Assembly (NCBI GenBank): GCA_947568605.1
Contig: CANOPV010000023.1
Coordinates: 1-9,748 of the forward strand
Reading direction: 5' to 3'
Length of the DNA: 9,748 nt
Source: an uncultured Clostridium sp.
Lineage (GTDB): Bacteria > Bacillota > Clostridia > TANB77 > CAG-508
Each line of letters opens with the position of its first letter. The first letter of the stretch is position 1. The notes beneath the pieces are model-generated. The model saw only the letters and a list, made by a program, of their open reading frames with translations. It was not told the origin of the DNA and did no database searches. Of the stretch, positions 6,141-9,748 are shown in pieces. A program made the translations under genes and the position numbers.

Positions 6141-6752
6141 TTATTTTGTTTCTTCTTCATTTTCAGTATTTGTTGTTTCTTCTACTGGTTCTTTAACTTC
6201 TTCTTTTTCTGCAACAGTTTCTACTACTTCTTCTTTTACTGTATCTACTACTCCTTCTACTGCTACTTGTGTTGTTTCAATAGCAGGTGCTTCTTCTGGT
6301 GCATTTGCTGTTTCTACTGTTTCTGTTACTTCTGCTGGTTCTTCGTTTTCTTCTATTTCTTCTGCTTTCATATCTTCTTTTAATGTAATTTCTTTATCTT
6401 CTATTCTAGCACCTATTTTTTCTTTTGTTTTTGATGCTTTACCTACTCTATCTCTTAAATAGAATAATTTTGCTCTTCTTGCTTTACCTACTCTTACTAC
6501 TTCTACTTTTTCAACTAATGGTGAATGTACTAAAAATGTTTTTTCAACACCTACTCCATAAGAAATTTTTCTTACTGTAAATGTTTCGTTTAGTCCTCCA
6601 CCTTGTTTTTTAATTATAATTCCTTCGAAAACTTGGATTCTTTCTCTGTTTCCTTCTTTGATTTTAACATAAACTTTAACAGTGTTTCCAACAGTTAATA
6701 CTGGAACTTTGTTTTTTAATTGTTCGTGCTCAATGCTATTTATAATTTCCAT
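6141..6752 (-). CDS. rplS: Ribosomal protein bL19 with long acidic C-terminal tail
   Basis: bL19 sits at the 30S-50S interface of the 50S subunit. Residues 1-112 are a complete, normal bL19: VPVLTVGNTVKVYVKIKEGNRERIQVFEG (16-44), GGGLNETFTVRKISYGVGVEKTF (51-73) and KLFYLRDRVGKASKTKEK (95-112). The usual protein ends about there, near 115 residues. Here the frame continues without interruption for about 90 residues (to 203). This tail is rich in Glu, Val, Thr and Ala, with 29 Glu in its last 87 residues, and has no recognisable fold. SD GGAG precedes the ATG by about 7 nt and lies next to the trmD stop, so the two genes are tightly linked. It is the last gene of the ffh-rpsP-khpA-rimM-trmD-rplS operon and is followed by the convergent terminator-like repeat. 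The identity of the core is certain; the tail's role is unknown. Confidence 0.95.
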   Translation of the reverse strand: MEIINSIEHEQLKNKVPVLTVGNTVKVYVKIKEGNRERIQVFEGIIIKKQGGGLNETFTVRKISYGVGVEKTFLVHSPLVEKVEVVRVGKARRAKLFYLRDRVGKASKTKEKIGARIEDKEITLKEDMKAEEIEENEEPAEVTETVETANAPEEAPAIETTQVAVEGVVDTVKEEVVETVAEKEEVKEPVEETTNTENEEETK

Positions 6753-6765
6753 CTTTTTTCTCCAT

Positions 6766-7428
6766 TCATTTTAATAAATCTGGTCTTTTTAATTTTGTTG
6801 TTTTTAAAGACTGTTCTTGTCTCCATTTATTTATATTTTCGTGATGTCCAGAAATTAATATTTCTGGTACTTTTTTTTCTAAAAAAATCTCTGGTCTTGT
6901 GTATTGTGGATATTCTAAAAGGCCGTTTGAAAAAGATTCTTCATTTACTGATTCTTTTTTTATTACTCCTTCTATATATCGTGATACTGTGTCTATAACT
7001 ACCATTGCTGGTATTTCTCCACCAGTTAATACATAGTCTCCTATTGAAATTTCTTCATCTACAATTTCGTCTAATACTCTTTGGTCTATTCCTTCATAAT
7101 GTCCACAAAGTAAAACTAAATGTTTTTCTTTACTTAATTCTTCAACTTTTTTTTGGTCTAATACTTTCCCTTGTGGTGTTAAATATATACATTTTGCATC
7201 TTCATTTTTTATTGATTTATATGCATCATATACAACATCTGGTCTTATTACCATACCAGCACCACCACCATACGGTGTATCATCTACTTTTTTGTGCTTA
7301 TCTTTTGAAAAATCTCTAATATTAATTAAATTAATATCTATTATTTTCTTTTCTATTGCTTTTCCAATAATGCTATTGTTTAATACATTAAACATTTCTG
7401 GAAACAGTGTTAGCACATCTATTTTCAT
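6766..7428 (-). CDS. trmD: tRNA (guanine37-N1)-methyltransferase
   Basis: TrmD transfers methyl from S-adenosylmethionine to N1 of G37 next to the anticodon, preventing +1 frameshifts. The 220-residue protein carries the SPOUT-family trefoil-knot signatures: MKIDVLTLFPEMF at the N-terminus, DDTPYGGGAGMVIRPD (49-64), YLTPQGKVLDQ (82-92), CGHYEGIDQRV (108-118) and EEISIGDYVLTGGE (125-138). The linker and C-terminal tRNA-binding part (YPQYTRPE, GHHENINKWRQEQSL) follow. It is slightly shorter than the E. coli enzyme, mainly at the C-terminal end. The ATG lies 2 nt after the rimM stop; the SD (AAAGG, about 12 nt away) is modest, so translation is probably coupled to rimM. Position between rimM and rplS is the conserved operon order. 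Confidence 0.97.
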   Translation of the reverse strand: MKIDVLTLFPEMFNVLNNSIIGKAIEKKIIDINLINIRDFSKDKHKKVDDTPYGGGAGMVIRPDVVYDAYKSIKNEDAKCIYLTPQGKVLDQKKVEELSKEKHLVLLCGHYEGIDQRVLDEIVDEEISIGDYVLTGGEIPAMVVIDTVSRYIEGVIKKESVNEESFSNGLLEYPQYTRPEIFLEKKVPEILISGHHENINKWRQEQSLKTTKLKRPDLLK

Positions 7429-7430
7429 TT

Positions 7431-7937
7431 TTATACCAAACCTTTTATAAGATTAACTATCATTTTTTTATTAGGTATATCAACATTTTTTATTACTTCA
7501 CTTATTGCTGGTAATAAAATTTGTTTTCCTAATTCATTTTTAACAACATATACATCATTACTTCCTGTTGGAAATACATCAATAATTTTTCCTAATAGAA
7601 CACTTTCTTGTGTAAAAACTTCTATTCCAATTAAATCTACAATGAAATATGTATCTTCTGGTAATTTTACAGCATCTTTTCTATCAATTTTTATATAACA
7701 ATTTTTGTATTTTTCGGCAACATTAATATCATTAATGTTTTCTAGTTTAATTAAAATATTATTTTTATGATATTTAACTTCTTCTATTTTGAATTCTTTT
7801 AACTGTTTTTCTATTTCTATATATATTGTTTTTAATTTACTAAATCTTTGTATATTGTCTGTAAAAGGAACTACTTTCATCTGTCCTTTTAATCCATACG
7901 AGTTAACTATTTGACCTATTTCTAAAAAGTTTTCCAC
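7431..7937 (-). CDS. rimM: Ribosome maturation factor RimM
   Basis: RimM binds the 30S head through uS19 and assists late 16S rRNA processing. The 168-residue product has the expected two-domain architecture. The N-terminal beta-barrel begins FLEIGQIVNSYGLKGQMKV (4-22), containing the family's G-x-x-G-x-K pattern. The C-terminal PRC-barrel shows YFIVDLIGIEVF, LLGKIIDVFPTGSNDVYVV and KQILLPAISEVIKNVDI. It starts with GTG (7937-7935) rather than ATG; the choice rests on AGAGG placed 6 nt upstream, overlapping the khpA stop codon, and on the family's N-terminus falling just after it. Only 9 nt separate it from khpA and 2 nt from trmD, consistent with a single tightly coupled transcript. Confidence 0.95.
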   Translation of the reverse strand: MENFLEIGQIVNSYGLKGQMKVVPFTDNIQRFSKLKTIYIEIEKQLKEFKIEEVKYHKNNILIKLENINDINVAEKYKNCYIKIDRKDAVKLPEDTYFIVDLIGIEVFTQESVLLGKIIDVFPTGSNDVYVVKNELGKQILLPAISEVIKNVDIPNKKMIVNLIKGLV

Positions 7938-7946
7938 TTAAAACCT

Positions 7947-8180
7947 CTATTTCCCTACAAATTCAATTGTAACTTTTACGTGATTTTTTGTTGCAATTGA
8001 TTTCATTATATTTCTAATTGATTTTGCCATTTTTCCTTCTTTTCCAATTACTTTCCCAATGTCTTTACTTGTAGTACAAACTTCATACATTATATTATTA
8101 TCATTAATAGTTTCAGTAATTGTAACTTCATTTGGCTCATCAACTAGGTTTTCTACTAATATTCTTAGAGTTTCTTTCAT
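7947..8180 (-). CDS. khpA: KH-domain RNA-binding protein KhpA
   Basis: KhpA is a 77-residue single KH-domain protein (YlqC in Bacillus) that forms an RNA-chaperone complex with KhpB/EloR and influences cell division and envelope genes in Firmicutes. The KH signature is clear: a beta strand with EVTITE near residues 18-23, then the RNA-binding GxxG loop in KDIGKVIGKEGKMAKSIR (39-56, loop G46-K-E-G49) and a final strand VKVTIEFVGK. The length equals the family norm. SD AAGGAGG sits at good spacing before the ATG. It is placed between rpsP and rimM as in other Firmicutes, 27 nt after rpsP. Binding partner and function come from family knowledge; KhpB is not in this window. Confidence 0.94.
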   Translation of the reverse strand: MKETLRILVENLVDEPNEVTITETINDNNIMYEVCTTSKDIGKVIGKEGKMAKSIRNIMKSIATKNHVKVTIEFVGK

Positions 8181-8207
8181 ATATTAGTCCTCCTTGTAAA
8201 ACATTAA

Positions 8208-8438
8208 TTATGCGTTTTTTAATAGTGCACTAATTGTGTCTGTTGGTTTTGCACCATTTGCTAGCCATTTTTCAACTTTTTGTTTATCTACATTTATTGT
8301 TGCTGGATTTGTCATTGGATCATAAGTACCTATTTGTTCAATTATTTTTCCGTCTCTTGGTGATCTTGAATCTGCTACAACTATGTGATAGAATGGAGCC
8401 TTTTTCTTTCCTGCTCTTTGTAATCTGATTTTTACCAT
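8208..8438 (-). CDS. rpsP: Ribosomal protein bS16
   Basis: bS16 is a primary assembly protein of the 30S subunit that binds 16S rRNA directly. The 76-residue product shows the whole family pattern: MVKIRLQRAGKKKAPFYHIV, VADSRSPRDGKIIEQIGTYDP, and the C-terminal segment KVEKWLANGAKPTDTISALL. It is at the short end of the usual 75-90 residues but lacks nothing conserved. The ATG is preceded by GGGAGGTGA, a near-perfect SD. In most Firmicutes rpsP directly follows ffh; here 292 bp separate them, mostly occupied by a palindromic repeat. I see no convincing promoter in that gap, so whether rpsP is still read from ffh is open. Confidence 0.97.
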   Translation of the reverse strand: MVKIRLQRAGKKKAPFYHIVVADSRSPRDGKIIEQIGTYDPMTNPATINVDKQKVEKWLANGAKPTDTISALLKNA

Positions 8439-8470
8439 ATACTCACCTCCCTAAAATGAATTTATTTTTT

Positions 8471-8664
8471 GCTTCGCTACCTTCGGCTTAAAATTATTTT
8501 TTAATTTAAATTATACATTCAATTCTTCGTTAAAAATATTTTAAAATATGCTTTTGCTCCATCGCTTCGCGAACGTGTCGCATAAAAGCAATTTTTTAAA
8601 TATTTTTAAATTTAATTTCATTTTAAATAAAATAGTAAAAATAATTTTCGCCTCACACTTCGCT
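8471..8664. repeat. Palindromic intergenic repeat, copy 3 (between ffh and rpsP)
   Basis: The left end (8471-8503) is the GCTTCGCT...TTCGGCTTAAAATTATTTTT module also found at both ends of copy 2 and the right end of copy 1. The right end (8635-8664) is the ATAATTTTCGCCTCACAC plus CTTCGCT module found inverted at the left end of copy 1. The interior begins with ATTCAATTCTTCG as in copy 2, then a hairpin: AAAAATATTT (8532-8541) pairs with 8598-8607 and TGCTTTT (8549-8555) with AAAAGCA (8584-8590). These enclose a GC-rich tip almost identical to that of copy 2. The repeat occupies most of the 292-bp gap between the two genes; the rest (8439-8470 and 8665-8730) is plain AT-rich sequence with the rpsP ribosome-binding site. 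Confidence 0.75.
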
Positions 8665-8730
8665 CTAAATAATTTTTTTAGAAATTTCATAAATTATTAA
8701 ATATAAATACATTGTTATTTAAAAAATTAA

Positions 8731-9748
8731 TCATAATTTAAAGTTTTTCAAGTCAATTCCTTTTAATGCGTTTTTCATTCCGCCTTTGTTATTTTTCATT
8801 TGTTTCATCATTTTTTGTGTCATTTCAAATGAATTCATAAATTTATTAACTTCTTGTACTGTTGTGCCAGAACCGTTTGCAATTCTTCTTCTTCTACTTC
8901 CATTTAAAATTTTAGGATTTCTTTTTTCTTTTTTAGTCATTGAACAAATTATTGCTTCTATTTTAACAAATTCTTTGTCGTCTACTTTTAAGTCTTTAAA
9001 TTTATTCATTCCTGGTATCATTTTTAGTATTGATGAAAATGAACCTATTTTTTTTATTTGCCTTAATTGTAATAAGTAATCATCTAAGTCAAATTCTTGC
9101 TTTCTTAACTTTTCTTCTAATTTTATTGCTTCTTGCTCATCAAATGTTTCTTCTGCTTTTTCTATAATTGAAAGTATATCTCCCATTCCTAATATTCTTG
9201 ATGCCATTCTTTCTGGATGAAATACTTCTATATCACTTAATTTTTCACCAATTGCTGCAAATTTTATTGGTCTTGATGTTACTTTTTTTACTGATAATGC
9301 TGCACCACCACGGGTATCTCCATCTAGTTTTGTTAATATAACACCGTCTATTCCAAGTGTTTCATTGAAACTTGTTGCTACATTAACTGCGTCTTGACCT
9401 GTCATTGCATCTACTACTAATAATATTTCGTGTGGTTTTACATTTGTTTTTAAGTTTTTTAATTCTTGCATTAATTCTTCATCTATGTGTAAACGACCTG
9501 CTGTGTCTAGTATTACTACATCATTCATTTTTGAAATTGATACATTCATTGCTTGTTTTGCAATGTGTACGACGTCTTTTGATGTTTCGTTTGCATATAC
9601 TGGTATGTTTAATTGTTTTCCAACTACTTGTAATTGTTTTATAGCTGCTGGTCTATAAACATCGCACGCAACTAATAATGGATTTTTTCCTTGTTTTCTT
9701 AAAAGATTTGCTAATTTTCCAGATGTTGTGGTTTTTCCTGAACCTTGC
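8731..9748 (-). CDS. ffh: Signal recognition particle protein Ffh (5' end outside window)
   Basis: Ffh is the SRP54 GTPase that, with the SRP RNA, delivers signal-sequence-bearing ribosomes to FtsY at the membrane. The open frame runs through the right edge, giving 338 visible residues; about 105 N-terminal residues (N domain and G-domain start) are missing by comparison with the usual 440-450. Visible G-domain motifs are P-loop QGSGKTTTSGKLA at the very edge, ACDVYRPAAIKQL, VVILDTAGRLHIDEELM, TKLDGDTRGGAALS and ATSFNETLGIDGVI. The methionine-rich M domain follows, including SFSSILKMIPGMNK, NGSRRRRIANGSGT (SRP-RNA-binding arginines) and MTQKMMKQM. A methionine at 9549 is internal and is not the start, because homology continues upstream. 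It stands first in the operon that continues to rplS. Confidence 0.97.
   Translation of the reverse strand, partial: QGSGKTTTSGKLANLLRKQGKNPLLVACDVYRPAAIKQLQVVGKQLNIPVYANETSKDVVHIAKQAMNVSISKMNDVVILDTAGRLHIDEELMQELKNLKTNVKPHEILLVVDAMTGQDAVNVATSFNETLGIDGVILTKLDGDTRGGAALSVKKVTSRPIKFAAIGEKLSDIEVFHPERMASRILGMGDILSIIEKAEETFDEQEAIKLEEKLRKQEFDLDDYLLQLRQIKKIGSFSSILKMIPGMNKFKDLKVDDKEFVKIEAIICSMTKKEKRNPKILNGSRRRRIANGSGTTVQEVNKFMNSFEMTQKMMKQMKNNKGGMKNALKGIDLKNFKL

Noticed and set aside
8731..9549. Treating the methionine at 9549 as the start of ffh.
   Set aside because: The same frame continues upstream to the window edge with clear Ffh sequence including the P-loop QGSGKTTT, so the gene is cut by the window and does not start there.

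Overview
The window is very AT-rich DNA. Its gene content and order (ffh-rpsP-khpA-rimM-trmD-rplS, mutS2 with a Smr domain, tmcAL/ylbM, rnhA), strong GGAGG ribosome-binding sites and extended -10 promoters point to a low-GC Firmicute, probably a clostridial or related gut lineage. The lineage is inferred from content and codon use, not from a database match. Standard code 11 fits: all frames close cleanly on TAA, TAG or TGA.

Layout, left to right. (1) 1-363: the likely start of a minus-strand gene that runs off the left edge, with a good promoter and a structured leader. (2) 364-1592, minus strand: rnhA (RNase HI), then a degenerate HD-domain-like protein with its own promoter, then a 47-codon ORF coupled to it by a 4-nt overlap. 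(3) 1593-2078: a gene-free divergent region holding a GC-rich, strongly folded RNA-like module (1691-1890) and the divergent promoter for tmcAL. (4) 2079-6053, plus strand: tmcAL (tRNA-Met cytidine acetate ligase) and mutS2, separated by 384 bp filled by a large palindromic repeat. (5) 6052-6138: a long inverted repeat between the convergent genes mutS2 and rplS. (6) 6141-9748, minus strand: the classical SRP/ribosome operon, read right to left as ffh (5' end cut by the window) - rpsP - khpA - rimM - trmD - rplS.

Most genes serve translation or RNA handling: SRP targeting (Ffh), two ribosomal proteins (bS16, bL19), 30S maturation (RimM), tRNA modification (TrmD at G37, TmcAL at the Met anticodon wobble C), an RNA chaperone (KhpA), collided-ribosome or recombination control (MutS2) and R-loop removal (RNase HI).

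The least ordinary feature is a family of intergenic palindromic repeats. Three copies (about 1631-1947, 3364-3650, 8471-8664) share GC-containing end modules joined to the arm AAAATTATTTTTTAA but carry different cores. Copies 2 and 3 share a nearly identical GC-rich hairpin tip. Copy 1 instead encloses a 200-nt fold with about 36 bp of near-perfect stem and a three-way junction that I cannot match to a known RNA class. One copy splits the normally compact ffh-rpsP junction. Also unusual is a roughly 90-residue Glu-rich tail on bL19.
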